A stretch of DNA of 45,337 bases from a virus, in the IMG/VR virus record IMGVR_UViG_3300024432_000025, positions 1-45,337 of that record; one strand, given 5' to 3'. Positions 32,691 to 40,553 of the stretch are shown piece after piece; the stretch's first letter is position 1; the number at the start of each line of letters is the position of its first letter. The notes under the pieces were generated by a model that did no database searches, had not been told where the DNA came from, and saw nothing but the letters and a program-made list of their open reading frames with translations. Both the position numbers and the translations under genes were made by a program.

Positions 32691-32875
32691 GTCCCCTCCT
32701 CTATCCATCTCTGGGACTCTATTAACTTGTTAATACCTTCCACTGTCGTCTCCCTCCCTACAGCATTTCTCAAATCAAGGAGCTTATCTATAAGCCCATA
32801 TATTTTCAACACTATCTCTATTCGTAGCCCCTCTACGTTAGGCTCCTCCGGTACCCTGTCTTCAGTACCAATCAT
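32687..32875 (-). CDS. Small helical hypothetical protein
   Basis: 62 residues from an ATG that overlaps the stop of the phosphoesterase gene, with GGGAGG upstream. It is helical (LRIEIVLKIYGLIDKLLDL). Function unknown. Confidence 0.58.
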   Translation of the reverse strand: MIGTEDRVPEEPNVEGLRIEIVLKIYGLIDKLLDLRNAVGRETTVEGINKLIESQRWIEEGT

Positions 32876-33651
32876 CGATACAACCTCCCCAACGCATCCC
32901 AATCAGCCCATTGTGGTAGTATATGGTAGGGGTATATCTTCCCATCTACCTCCTTCAGTATCACAGCCCCCTGAGCCATTACTGGTCTAAGGGAGTCCCT
33001 CTTCGTAGGGTAGTCTAACTTCAATGGGTCACAGCAGATACCACAGTCTATACATAGAAACTCACCACTAGAGTCGGGGGATAGTCCCACCAAATGTCCA
33101 TGTCCCGACACTATGTTCTGGTGATATTTCTCAGCTAACCTTTGAGGTACACGACCCGGTATCATTGAGATATTCCTTGGATGAGTGATCCTCCACTCGT
33201 TACCTTGTGGGTCAACTACTATACACCAGTAGTAGTCTGTAGCCTCAACCCTAGTTGGCATTGAAGCTAGTCTCATTAAGTCTTTATGGTCTAGCTGTTC
33301 AGCCAGCTTTCTCAGGAGGAGAGCATCGTGGTTCCCCATTATGAAAGTCCAGTCAGGTACATACTTTACCATCACAGTAGCTACCTCTTTGGCCTTTTCA
33401 GCTTCTGTCTTCCATATAGACTCCATTGGGTCATTGGTAAAGATAGAGAAGGCTGCCTGGTTAAAGAAGTCCCCGCCGGAGATGCCCTGCTTGACCTTCC
33501 ACTTCTTAGCTAGCTCAAGCATCCTCAAGACAAACTCCCCATCTTGGTAGGGAACCTGCATGTCCATTAGGATAAGGACACTACCTTGAAGTCTTGGAGC
33601 CTTGTCATAACTCCTTCTATCTGACTTTAGTCTAAGGTTGTCTTGATTCAT
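32872..33651 (-). CDS. Calcineurin-like metallophosphoesterase
   Basis: 259 residues. Metal-binding motifs appear in order: LILMDMQVPYQD (first Asp, with Gln in place of the usual His), GGDFF, GNHD (about 106-109), THPRN and GHGHLVG near the end. It would be a phosphodiesterase acting on nucleotides or nucleic acid. The DMQ variant of motif I recurs in phage enzymes near replication genes. The C-terminus has a CIDCGICC cysteine cluster of unknown use. AAGGAGGAG lies upstream of ATG. Confidence 0.8.
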   Translation of the reverse strand: MNQDNLRLKSDRRSYDKAPRLQGSVLILMDMQVPYQDGEFVLRMLELAKKWKVKQGISGGDFFNQAAFSIFTNDPMESIWKTEAEKAKEVATVMVKYVPDWTFIMGNHDALLLRKLAEQLDHKDLMRLASMPTRVEATDYYWCIVVDPQGNEWRITHPRNISMIPGRVPQRLAEKYHQNIVSGHGHLVGLSPDSSGEFLCIDCGICCDPLKLDYPTKRDSLRPVMAQGAVILKEVDGKIYPYHILPQWADWDALGRLYR

Positions 33652-33680
33652 TAATCACTCCTCCTTACTTTACATAACTC

Positions 33681-33696
33681 GGCTTCACTAGAAGCC
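33681..33696 (-). other. Small hairpin in the phosphoesterase leader
   Basis: GGCTTC and GAAGCC arms pair perfectly around a tetraloop, 30 bases upstream of the phosphoesterase start. Possibly a processing or attenuation site. Confidence 0.35.
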
Positions 33697-33726
33697 CCAG
33701 AAGGCCCCTTAAAGACCTTTCCCGAC

Positions 33727-33951
33727 CTAGATTGCCTTGGTTACGAGAACATCCACAACTAAATGCTTCGCTTCCTCAAATATATCCCTTGTACAGCCGG
33801 GACACAGATCAAGTGGGAACTTTGGGGACTCAGCATCCACAATACAGACATACAAGCTCCTAACCCCACACTTGATCCTTACACAGGGGTTGATAGGGAC
33901 ACGTTGCTCCATAAAACCACCACAACTATTACACCTAACTGCGTTTATCAT
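33727..33951 (-). CDS. Zinc-finger hypothetical protein
   Basis: 74 residues. CNSCGG (7-12) and CPGC (about 50-53), with CGV between, can form a zinc site. It overlaps the methyltransferase gene end by 17 bases. Function unknown. Confidence 0.6.
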   Translation of the reverse strand: MINAVRCNSCGGFMEQRVPINPCVRIKCGVRSLYVCIVDAESPKFPLDLCPGCTRDIFEEAKHLVVDVLVTKAI

Positions 33952-34612
33952 TGTTACCTCCTATCTCTTTAACTCTATCTTCAATCCTTCTATAATACTC
34001 AGGGTCTATCTCCCACATCCACATATCCCTACCGGTCTCTAGGGCAGCTATGAGGGAGGCCCCACTACCCCCATAAGGATCAAGAACCCAATCCCCTATA
34101 TCAGTAGAGTTAACTATGATCTTCTTATAGAGCTCTACCGGCTTCTCGGTGGAATGTATCCGGTCAGTCCCCATCCTTGGTATACTCCAAATATCTGGCT
34201 CCCTCTTAGCCTTGAACTTCCACTTACCCTTAGCCCCCAGCAGTATTACCTCATACTGGTTGCCAAAACTACCTTTAAGGTCTCCTGCAGTCCAGTTGCC
34301 CTTGTCCCAGATTATCATGTTCCTCCACAAGGATTGGAAACGCTCCTGCATCCACCAGATGTTTCTCCAGTTAGTAAACACCCAGAAAGACCTGTCAGGC
34401 TTGAGTATCCTGATGCACTCCTGGATAGTCCTCAGCTGGTCTTCTTGGCTTTGCTGAACTAATGATTGACTCAGCTTCCCATCCCCCCCTGACTTCCTAT
34501 GATGAGTCACATAGTCAAAGTAAGGTGGGTCGAGCAAACATAGGTCTACTGAGTCACTTTCCATCTGGGTTAAGTCCTCCATACAGTCTTTACATAATAG
34601 TTGGTAGCTCAT
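33935..34612 (-). CDS. DNA methyltransferase (N4-C/N6-A, beta-class order)
   Basis: 225 residues from the ATG at 34612. The catalytic motif DPPYF (29-33) comes first, then the SAM-binding motif VLDPYGGSGASLIAALE near 185-200 preceded by STEKPVELYKKI, the order of beta-class amino-methyltransferases. No restriction enzyme is nearby, so protection against host restriction or regulation is likely. The target sequence cannot be told. TGA of the preceding 39-residue frame lies one base before this ATG. Confidence 0.88.
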   Translation of the reverse strand: MSYQLLCKDCMEDLTQMESDSVDLCLLDPPYFDYVTHHRKSGGDGKLSQSLVQQSQEDQLRTIQECIRILKPDRSFWVFTNWRNIWWMQERFQSLWRNMIIWDKGNWTAGDLKGSFGNQYEVILLGAKGKWKFKAKREPDIWSIPRMGTDRIHSTEKPVELYKKIIVNSTDIGDWVLDPYGGSGASLIAALETGRDMWMWEIDPEYYRRIEDRVKEIGGNNDKRS

Positions 34613-34613
34613 A

Positions 34614-34733
34614 TCAGCTCCACCACCCAATAACTAACCAACCAAGACTCATATAGGTATCCCCAACTGAACTTCGGGTAGGCCAACTCAACCTAAAATC
34701 TGACCGTCTTCCTAGAAATATGGTTACTATCAT
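34614..34733 (-). CDS. 39-residue peptide ahead of the methyltransferase
   Basis: Its ATG overlaps the upstream stop, with GGAGG four bases away; it ends W-W-S at TGA just before the methyltransferase ATG. It is hydrophobic and aromatic toward the end (LGWLVIGWWS). It may be a leader peptide or a small membrane peptide. Confidence 0.45.
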   Translation of the reverse strand: MIVTIFLGRRSDFRLSWPTRSSVGDTYMSLGWLVIGWWS

Positions 34734-35011
34734 GTTCCCTCCTCCATTCCTAGCTCTTGCCGTATCGCCTGTAATGAGACTTCAGTTAAAACAAAATGCT
34801 GTTTGTCAAACTCAATAAGCCCTTGTTCAGAATATCCTCCCCACAATACTACCATAGAACCCCTTGTCAGTATCTCGCCGAGTAGCTTGCGTTGGCCGGC
34901 GAGAGAAGCCTCTGTTGCAACTTCATCCTCTATCGGTGTGAAAGGAACTGCTGCTTTGGAGCAGTTAAGTATGACAGCATCTTTCTCCCTTTCCGTCAGT
35001 AGTATACTCAT
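34730..35011 (-). CDS. MSILLTE-family small protein B
   Basis: 93 residues with GGGAGG before ATG. It shares the MSILLTE start, AGQRKLLGEILTR and the end IRQELGMEEGT with the gene at 31698-31922, so the two are paralogues. Function unknown. Confidence 0.65.
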   Translation of the reverse strand: MSILLTEREKDAVILNCSKAAVPFTPIEDEVATEASLAGQRKLLGEILTRGSMVVLWGGYSEQGLIEFDKQHFVLTEVSLQAIRQELGMEEGT

Positions 35012-35208
35012 GTTACCTCCCATAAATCTACCTCTATCCTAAGCTCCGTAGAGCTAACACTACAACCAAACTGGTGGAGTTCCCCCTCCTGAGTGATCTT
35101 GTTAATATCACCAACCAACCCCGAGACTATCCTGGAAAGGCAGGGTACGAGCTTTGGGGACTCTAGCTCATCCTTGTAGATAAAGTACCTGCTAATAAAC
35201 CTCTTCAT
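35008..35208 (-). CDS. Small hypothetical protein
   Basis: 66 residues from ATG with GGAAGGAG upstream. Mixed, with two cysteines; no motif. It overlaps the next gene by four bases. Confidence 0.58.
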   Translation of the reverse strand: MKRFISRYFIYKDELESPKLVPCLSRIVSGLVGDINKITQEGELHQFGCSVSSTELRIEVDLWEVT

Positions 35209-35212
35209 TACT

Positions 35213-35434
35213 TCACTCCTTCCAGTATCCAAGAACTCGTTTTGAGTCCCATTGAGTTATGTAGACAATATCCAACTCTCCAAGTAGCAACAGTGCTCTC
35301 CGATTTACTGAAATATCCTTACAATCAAGCTCTGCTTCCCCTCCACTGCAATGCTCCTTTACCATTTCTTTCAGACTCTCGAGTAACTTTTCATGCTCTT
35401 TGGCCAGAGAATTGTACTCCTCATGTATACCCAT
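35213..35434 (-). CDS. Small hypothetical protein
   Basis: 73 residues, GGAAGGAG before ATG, which touches the PolA stop codon. The first half is a charged coiled coil (LAKEHEKLLESLKEMVKEHC). Function unknown. Confidence 0.6.
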   Translation of the reverse strand: MGIHEEYNSLAKEHEKLLESLKEMVKEHCSGGEAELDCKDISVNRRALLLLGELDIVYITQWDSKRVLGYWKE

Positions 35435-37119
35435 TATTTCACTCCTTCCAAACCACCATAATTACTACCTACCTTCATAGAACAGGGGAAGTCCGGGAAG
35501 GCTAATGCTAGTTCCCTTCCTACTTCTAAGACAGACTCCAACATATCCTTCGGAACCTCCCATATCATCTCATCATGTATCTGTAGCACCAACTTTATGT
35601 CCGTAGATAGAGCAAGGATACTCCGAGTCAGTTCTTCCTCCATATACAGCATCATCAGCTTAACAATATCTACCGCCGTACTCTGAACAACGGTACTTAA
35701 CGCTTCCCGCTCCCCCTCCTCTCTTAGCTTCCACGACCCTGATTGTAGCTCAGGTATGGGCCTCTTCCTTCCAAACAGGTTGGTAACAAACCCATCCTTC
35801 TTTGCTTGTCTCTTGACCGACTCAATATACTGAGTCATTACCTTAAATCTATCAAAGTAGTTCTGTTGGAACTCACGAGCTTCTGATACAGGAATACCCA
35901 TCATCTCTGCCAGTGTATATTCATCCGCCCCATAGATCGTAGCATAGTTCCCCTGCTTGGTATCGTAGCGTCTCTTTGCCATCACCTCCTTATCGTCCGT
36001 CCACCCTAGCAACTGTATAGCTGCAGTTATAAACGGGTCTTCCGTTGCTATTGCCTCAAGAAGCAATGGGTCTTGACTCAGGATCGCTATGACTCTAAGC
36101 TCCAGCTGGTCAGCATCAATACTTAGATACACATACCCCGGTGGGGCTACAATACAATCCCTTAGTTCATTGTTAGTAACATTCTGGAGATTGGGGCCGG
36201 AGGACTTCCATCTTCCTGTCTCGGTATAACCAAAGTGAGTATGTATTCTACCTAGGAGGTCTACTGCTCTAAAGGCCGGCACATAGGTAGTGATGGTCTT
36301 CATCTCACTTCGATACTTCAACAGTAGATTAGCTACAGGATGGTTAAGGGGCTTCAGACTCTCCTCTGATACGGAGTCCTTATTAGCCTTTGTCTTCCTA
36401 GTGCCTATTATGCCTCTATCCTGCAGAGCTTTGGCTACTTGGGGGTTACTAGCTAGGTTAATGTCACCTAGCTCTTCCTTTAGCTCTTGTTCCATCCCTG
36501 CAGCCTTAACTACAGCATCTTGCTCTACTTCCGTTAGTCTAACCTGGTCTATGAGTAGCCCCCATCCCTCCATTTCCACAACTAGGTCTATGCAGGGTCT
36601 ATCTATAGTTTCATATAGGGGTGGGTGAGGCAGCTTATCCCACAAACCAAAAGTATTACAGGCATGGATAATACACATACCCCCCATCTTTACATGGTCT
36701 ATACCAATATTTCCCTGATCCTTCTTCTTCCATTGGGAGGTCACCGAAGGACACTGTTTAGAAAGAACAGTCAACGATAGCCTTTCTAAGCTATTCTCCA
36801 ACAACCCGGATGAGTAAGCCAGTAGCTTAGTATCCTCATACCTTTGGATAGAGAACCCTAGCTTCTCCAGTATTGGTATGTCAAAACTAGCATTGTGAAT
36901 AATAACCTGGGAAGCACTAGCTACTATCTCCTTTAGTAGTTCATCCTCTGGGTTGAAGAAGTAGACTCCTTGTTCTGGGCTAGCAGCTACAGCTATACCC
37001 AACGGTAGCCTATTATCCAAACTAACAGTCTCCACATCAAGAGCTATTGTAGGCTGGTTGGATAACAGGTTGGATACCTGCTCAATGGAGTCAAGCTCGA
37101 AGTTACCAACCAGCCTCAT
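35434..37119 (-). CDS. polA: Family A DNA polymerase with degenerate 3'-5' exonuclease site
   Basis: 561 residues, the replicative polymerase. The exonuclease half has ExoI (LDVE, D28/E30) and ExoII (HNASFD, D80), but the usual Y-x3-D of ExoIII reads MCIIH (148-152), so both key residues are changed. The polymerase half has motif A SIDADQLELR (D335), the O helix KRRYDTKQGNYATIYG with Tyr at 392 (the Pol I Phe762 position), and motif C IHDE (515-517). There is no 5' nuclease domain. Tyr at that position usually lowers discrimination against dideoxynucleotides. Proofreading may be weak or lost. Confidence 0.93.
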   Translation of the reverse strand: MRLVGNFELDSIEQVSNLLSNQPTIALDVETVSLDNRLPLGIAVAASPEQGVYFFNPEDELLKEIVASASQVIIHNASFDIPILEKLGFSIQRYEDTKLLAYSSGLLENSLERLSLTVLSKQCPSVTSQWKKKDQGNIGIDHVKMGGMCIIHACNTFGLWDKLPHPPLYETIDRPCIDLVVEMEGWGLLIDQVRLTEVEQDAVVKAAGMEQELKEELGDINLASNPQVAKALQDRGIIGTRKTKANKDSVSEESLKPLNHPVANLLLKYRSEMKTITTYVPAFRAVDLLGRIHTHFGYTETGRWKSSGPNLQNVTNNELRDCIVAPPGYVYLSIDADQLELRVIAILSQDPLLLEAIATEDPFITAAIQLLGWTDDKEVMAKRRYDTKQGNYATIYGADEYTLAEMMGIPVSEAREFQQNYFDRFKVMTQYIESVKRQAKKDGFVTNLFGRKRPIPELQSGSWKLREEGEREALSTVVQSTAVDIVKLMMLYMEEELTRSILALSTDIKLVLQIHDEMIWEVPKDMLESVLEVGRELALAFPDFPCSMKVGSNYGGLEGVK

Positions 37120-37274
37120 GTCTCTTCCCTATCAACTGCTGCATCTATCATAGCTTGGATTTGTGTTATCTCCTTGTCTAGCCCCTCTATGTATTTCTGA
37201 TAAAGGTGTTTAGATTCCTCCTTCTCCCTCTTGGTTTCCCGTAAATATATCACAATGTCATTGATACTCTTCAT
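37116..37274 (-). CDS. Small helical protein before PolA
   Basis: 52 residues from the ATG with AAAGGAGGGAG upstream (a longer frame from 37388 has no site). It is helical and charged. Its stop overlaps the PolA start, and its start overlaps the stop of the nuclease-tail fragment at 37271. Confidence 0.58.
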   Translation of the reverse strand: MKSINDIVIYLRETKREKEESKHLYQKYIEGLDKEITQIQAMIDAAVDREET

Positions 37275-37318
37275 AGTCCTACTCCCTCCTTTAGCCTCTT
37301 CAACAATGTCTTTCCCAT
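37271..37318 (-). pseudogene. Displaced 3' end of the ERCC4-type nuclease gene
   Basis: Sixteen codons read MGKTLLKRLKEGVGL and stop, matching the last codons of the intact nuclease gene (MGKTLLKRLKDGIGL and stop) at both protein and DNA level. The stop overlaps the next ATG in the usual operon manner. The frame upstream is not recognisable as nuclease. It looks like the original gene end left behind when about 275 bases entered between it and the rest. Confidence 0.6.
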
Positions 37319-37350
37319 CATTGCAATCCATATCTCCCTCACGCCCCGCC

Positions 37351-37548
37351 TCAATGCTTCCTCTTTGTAAAGCAATCATGTATGACAAAGGAGCCTATTA
37401 CAAGCGGTACGATAACCAAGAGACAGAATCCCCACATAATTAGGCTTCCAAAGGCATTTTCAATCACCCACGCAAAAGGCATCAGCCCAAACCCTATAAT
37501 CAACGCTAGAATAAACGCACCAAATGAGTCTTTTTCTCGATAACTCAT
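37351..37548 (-). CDS. Two-span small membrane protein
   Basis: 65 residues. Hydrophobic helices lie at about 10-28 (AFILALIIGFGLMPFAWVI) and 34-54 (LIMWGFCLLVIVPLVIGSFV), with a basic tail (FTKRKH). GGGGGTAAAG precedes ATG. It lies between the intact nuclease gene and the displaced nuclease tail, so it is probably part of the inserted segment. Confidence 0.6.
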   Translation of the reverse strand: MSYREKDSFGAFILALIIGFGLMPFAWVIENAFGSLIMWGFCLLVIVPLVIGSFVIHDCFTKRKH

Positions 37549-37592
37549 TCTTTACCCCCTTTCCATCGCCGTAATCTCTTTTGGTTTTTCAC

Positions 37593-38300
37593 TCATAACC
37601 CTATACCATCCTTCAATCTCTTCAGCAATGTCTTCCCCATACCCTCCACCTTCAGCACTTCCTTCTCATCAGCGTTGAGGATGTTCCAGATAGTATCATA
37701 CTGATAGACCAACTTCACAGCTGTCTTCTCCGACAACCTCGGACACAGCCCCATAAGCCTAGGTACTACAGGGTTAGTGCTAATCTTAGTGGGAACATGA
37801 GGAGCCCTGATCCTCCTGAACAAACTACGCTTCTCCTCTGGCCTAGTCCTTTGTTCAAAGACTGTCCGAATCAACCCCATACTACACTCAAAAGTGGGAG
37901 CCCAAAGTATCTCTATCCCTAGCTCTGACAGACCTACTATCAGGCCTATAGCATAGCTATATGTTGTATGGGGGTACACCCTTGACCTATAATACCCATT
38001 ATTACTCTGCTTATGGATAGCCAAGAGCCCATCGTTCTGATCGAACACCCCCTCCACTAGAAGTATCACTGTCTTATATTGCTCAGCACACCTAGTTAAC
38101 TGGGACTCCAACTCCCCCGACCTTGACTTCTGCATAAGGTTGTTGATCTCTGATCGCTCTATCCCAACTGGATTATTGTTCCTGTCTAAGAAGGCGTAGT
38201 CCGCCGAGTCAAGAGTAGCCACTGTCGTTAGCAATCTTAATAACTGAGGGATATTTGGGTGCTGAGTTAGCTCCCTCCTATCTATTGTAAGCTCATTCAT
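37593..38300 (-). CDS. ERCC4/XPF-type nuclease with C-terminal helix-hairpin-helix
   Basis: 235 residues. The nuclease core shows DYAFLDRN then VGIERSEINNL (E48, R49), the ERCC4 G-x-E-R signature with Ser in place of the usual Lys, and VILLVEGV as the following strand. Residues 185-235 (LSEKTAVKLVYQYDTIWNIL, then EVLKVEGMGKTLLKRLKDG) form a tandem helix-hairpin-helix that binds DNA without sequence preference. It would cut branched or flap DNA during phage recombination or repair. Confidence 0.82.
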   Translation of the reverse strand: MNELTIDRRELTQHPNIPQLLRLLTTVATLDSADYAFLDRNNNPVGIERSEINNLMQKSRSGELESQLTRCAEQYKTVILLVEGVFDQNDGLLAIHKQSNNGYYRSRVYPHTTYSYAIGLIVGLSELGIEILWAPTFECSMGLIRTVFEQRTRPEEKRSLFRRIRAPHVPTKISTNPVVPRLMGLCPRLSEKTAVKLVYQYDTIWNILNADEKEVLKVEGMGKTLLKRLKDGIGL

Positions 38301-38475
38301 CTGATCTCTCTTTCATCCATTCCTCGATAGTGCTACCAATAGAGTGGTTCTGAACAATCTTTTGCTCTGTAGGATACCCAAAACCAGTGTTAGTTACCCT
38401 ATAGGAGACAGAAGAGTACTCCTGAATATACAGACACTTACCTGTCTTCCTGTCTTTGATGACCATAACAGTCAC
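38293..38475 (-). CDS. 60-residue hypothetical protein, GTG start
   Basis: GGGAGG precedes GTG; ATG nine bases later is the alternative. It is beta-rich (CLYIQEYSSVSYRVTNTG) with a short acidic helix. It overlaps the nuclease start by eight bases. Confidence 0.58.
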   Translation of the reverse strand: MTVMVIKDRKTGKCLYIQEYSSVSYRVTNTGFGYPTEQKIVQNHSIGSTIEEWMKERSDE

Positions 38476-38513
38476 TTAAACCTCCCTGTAAACCAACTCT
38501 GTCTTCCATAAGT

Positions 38514-38807
38514 TCATTCATTAAATACTTCCTCAATATCAAGCATAACAGTTCTCATTATCTCATCTACAAAGTTCCCAAACCAAGGGGTTTGGACAAA
38601 CCACTCATTTGTAGAACAAGAAGGAAGCTCCTCTCTCAGGAGTCTCTCCAGCTTCTCTTTGCGTTTCTCTAAGTGTTCACGAATATCCTCTATAAGGGAA
38701 TCACGTTCCAGTTTCTCTTCTTCAAGTACTTGCTCGGATACCCCAATGTCTCTCACTGCAGCTCCCTGTATAAAAAGCTCCTTTGGCTGATCTACATATT
38801 CTCTCAC
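38514..38807 (-). CDS. Coiled-coil hypothetical protein, GTG start
   Basis: 97 residues from GTG with GGGGGT upstream. Residues 25-58 form a charged coiled coil (EEEKLERDSLIEDIREHLEK). Its GTG overlaps the TGA of a displaced gene end at 38804, the signature of an original operon junction. Function unknown. Confidence 0.6.
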   Translation of the reverse strand: MREYVDQPKELFIQGAAVRDIGVSEQVLEEEKLERDSLIEDIREHLEKRKEKLERLLREELPSCSTNEWFVQTPWFGNFVDEIMRTVMLDIEEVFNE

Positions 38808-38866
38808 AGCAACCCCCTATGCTCAGCATATACCTCCCAGAAACTAAGGGCCTCTTCGGTTGAACC
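38804..38866 (-). pseudogene. Displaced 3' end of the Sak4-like ATPase gene
   Basis: The frame reads STEEALSFWEVYAEHRGLL and stops. SFWEVYAEHR matches SFWECYREYRN near the end of the ATPase gene that lies just upstream of the homing endonuclease, and its stop overlaps the next gene start. It overlaps the 3' end of the homing endonuclease gene in another frame. It is best explained as the original ATPase terminus, displaced by the insertion. Confidence 0.55.
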
Positions 38867-39317
38867 CCTTTGCTTGTTGGTAGAACCACTCTCTTCTCTG
38901 TAAGGCTTCATCAGAAGTAACCTTGTATCCATCTTTTCTTGACCCCCTCATCCTTTCCCTATTCTGCTCTTGCTTCAATCTCTGGAACTCTATACAAAGC
39001 TCAGCAACTTTCCTCTTCACCTTCAAGTAAGGGACTAACTCCTCAAGAGTAGATAAAGCCTGCCTGGAGTTGACAGTCCAAGTAAAACACTCCTTGCAAT
39101 TAGCTTTCCTTTGACTGGAGAGGATATGTCCCTTCCCTACTACCTCCTGAATCCAATAGATAATAGACTCATCCGTGTTACCTACTGTTAGGGCAAGCTC
39201 ATAGGCAAAATATCCTGGTCTGCAGGCACTATCAAGTGTTCTATGAATCTTGTTTATCCCTATGCAGCCCTCACCATCAATGAATCCGGCTAAGTAGATT
39301 GCATCTTCAGTTTTCAT
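38844..39317 (-). CDS. LAGLIDADG homing endonuclease
   Basis: 157 residues with one LAGFIDGEGCIGI motif (9-21; Asp and Glu for metal binding), so it would act as a dimer. A second half with conserved W and basic residues (RRMRGSRKDG region) fits the single-motif family. There is no strong ribosome site; a possible TTGACA/TATGAT promoter overlaps the ATPase gene end. It lies at the 3' end of the ATPase gene, whose original terminus seems to survive downstream. A free-standing mobile gene. Confidence 0.88.
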   Translation of the reverse strand: MKTEDAIYLAGFIDGEGCIGINKIHRTLDSACRPGYFAYELALTVGNTDESIIYWIQEVVGKGHILSSQRKANCKECFTWTVNSRQALSTLEELVPYLKVKRKVAELCIEFQRLKQEQNRERMRGSRKDGYKVTSDEALQRREWFYQQAKGFNRRGP

Positions 39318-39347
39318 AGCTTCATCATAGAGGGAAATGTTTTTTTG

Positions 39348-40181
39348 TCAAAGGATATTTGTTCCTTGCTGGTTTCTATACTCCCTATAACATTCCCAAA
39401 ATGAGCGTCCCGTGATATCAAACACTCTACTTACATCCACTGCCCTACCCTTATCCTTCACTAGGCTAAACCCATAAGTCCCTATTGGCTCTTGGTAGAG
39501 CACAGCCACAGTATCAAACCTAAAGATATTATGTTTCTCACCTTCAGGCTTTACCTTAAACTCGGAGGCAAGGATACCCATAACTCCCTTCTTAGGGAGT
39601 TTCTCTATAGGTAGATACTGACCTACCGATGTCGTAGCCATCACATTGAACTCTGAGTTGACTACAGCATCATCAAGGAGTAGCTCGTTGTGGAGTCGCT
39701 TGATTAGGCTCCAGTCCTGCAGCCCATCAAAGCCCCCAAAGCTCACCTTCTTAGCTTGTTCCCTCAACCTTAGTATATGCTCAACAGGGTCTTCCCCAAA
39801 TACCCTCCGTGAGTAGTATGTCTGAGCCATGTCCCAGAATCTACCTAGCATATCAAAACACAACCAGTCATTTGGGGTAAGGGTTTCTTTCTGCTCCCTA
39901 TAGCTCTCCATCATCTTGTCCCAATCAGCTCTTACCGGGATGATAGTGAGATTAGGGAGGTCTTTTGGTTCAAGACCCATCTCCCCTATTGCTTTGCTAG
40001 TCCCATCATCAGGATCAAGGATCACTACCTTGTTGTCCGGGTAGAGGAGAGCTAAGCCAAGCAATGATACAGTCTTGCTGGTGCTGCTGTCCCCTACTAA
40101 CAGTACTTTCTCCCTCATTATAGCTGTAGCTGCCGTAGTCTTCCCCCCCTTATTTGTCCCGGTGGTCTCGGTTGTACTCAT
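39348..40181 (-). CDS. RecA/Sak4-like recombination ATPase
   Basis: 277 residues with AGGAGTGTCAA before ATG. The Walker A loop is GDSSTSKT (30-37), with Ser where Gly is usual before Lys; Walker B lies in WLCFDMLG. The pattern (KVVILDPDDGTSKAI, LPNLTIIPVRADW) fits the phage Sak4-type single-strand annealing or RecA-like ATPases. Together with Cas4-like and ERCC4-type nucleases it forms a recombination set. The end (SFWECYREYRNQQGTNIL) may have been rebuilt by the homing endonuclease insertion. Confidence 0.75.
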   Translation of the reverse strand: MSTTETTGTNKGGKTTAATAIMREKVLLVGDSSTSKTVSLLGLALLYPDNKVVILDPDDGTSKAIGEMGLEPKDLPNLTIIPVRADWDKMMESYREQKETLTPNDWLCFDMLGRFWDMAQTYYSRRVFGEDPVEHILRLREQAKKVSFGGFDGLQDWSLIKRLHNELLLDDAVVNSEFNVMATTSVGQYLPIEKLPKKGVMGILASEFKVKPEGEKHNIFRFDTVAVLYQEPIGTYGFSLVKDKGRAVDVSRVFDITGRSFWECYREYRNQQGTNIL

Positions 40182-40193
40182 TTGACACTCCTT

Positions 40194-40361
40194 TCATGGA
40201 GGGACACCATAGGCCCCCCCTTCTCTTTCAGTTGCTTTGACTACAGGTTGGTTCTTCTCCAGCCATAGCTTCTTTGCTACCTCTATGGCCTCCTCCCTAC
40301 TACAAGCCTCTACCTCGTGGAAGGGAGCATCAACATGGTGGAAGAAAACTTTCTACTTCAT
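40194..40361 (-). pseudogene. Small gene interrupted by TAG at codon 3
   Basis: ATG AAG TAG, then an open, protein-like frame (KVFFHHVDAPFHEVEACSRE, IEVAKKLWLEKNQP) to TGA; 52 residues follow the TAG. No ATG, GTG or TTG near the start of the open part could replace the first one. The gene was functional until recently, is read through the amber codon, or has a sequencing error. Confidence 0.55.
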
Positions 40362-40364
40362 TAC

Positions 40365-40541
40365 CTATACCTCTCTATCCTCCTCACAGGCTTTTATTGC
40401 TCGCTTTAGCTCGTCAATAGAGACTTTCGCTAATTTGTCACCAATCCACAGGGCAAGATACCTCTTATCCAAAAGATCACCCAACTGTACCTCCCGCACA
40501 TCCTCTCCCTCAAGAAAGTTCGATATTGTTGTAGTAACCAT
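40365..40541 (-). CDS. 58-residue hypothetical protein
   Basis: AAGGAGAG before ATG. The protein is mixed, with a helical end (IDELKRAIKACEEDREV). It ends just before the amber-interrupted gene. Function unknown. Confidence 0.6.
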   Translation of the reverse strand: MVTTTISNFLEGEDVREVQLGDLLDKRYLALWIGDKLAKVSIDELKRAIKACEEDREV

Positions 40542-40553
40542 TACTTTCTCTCC

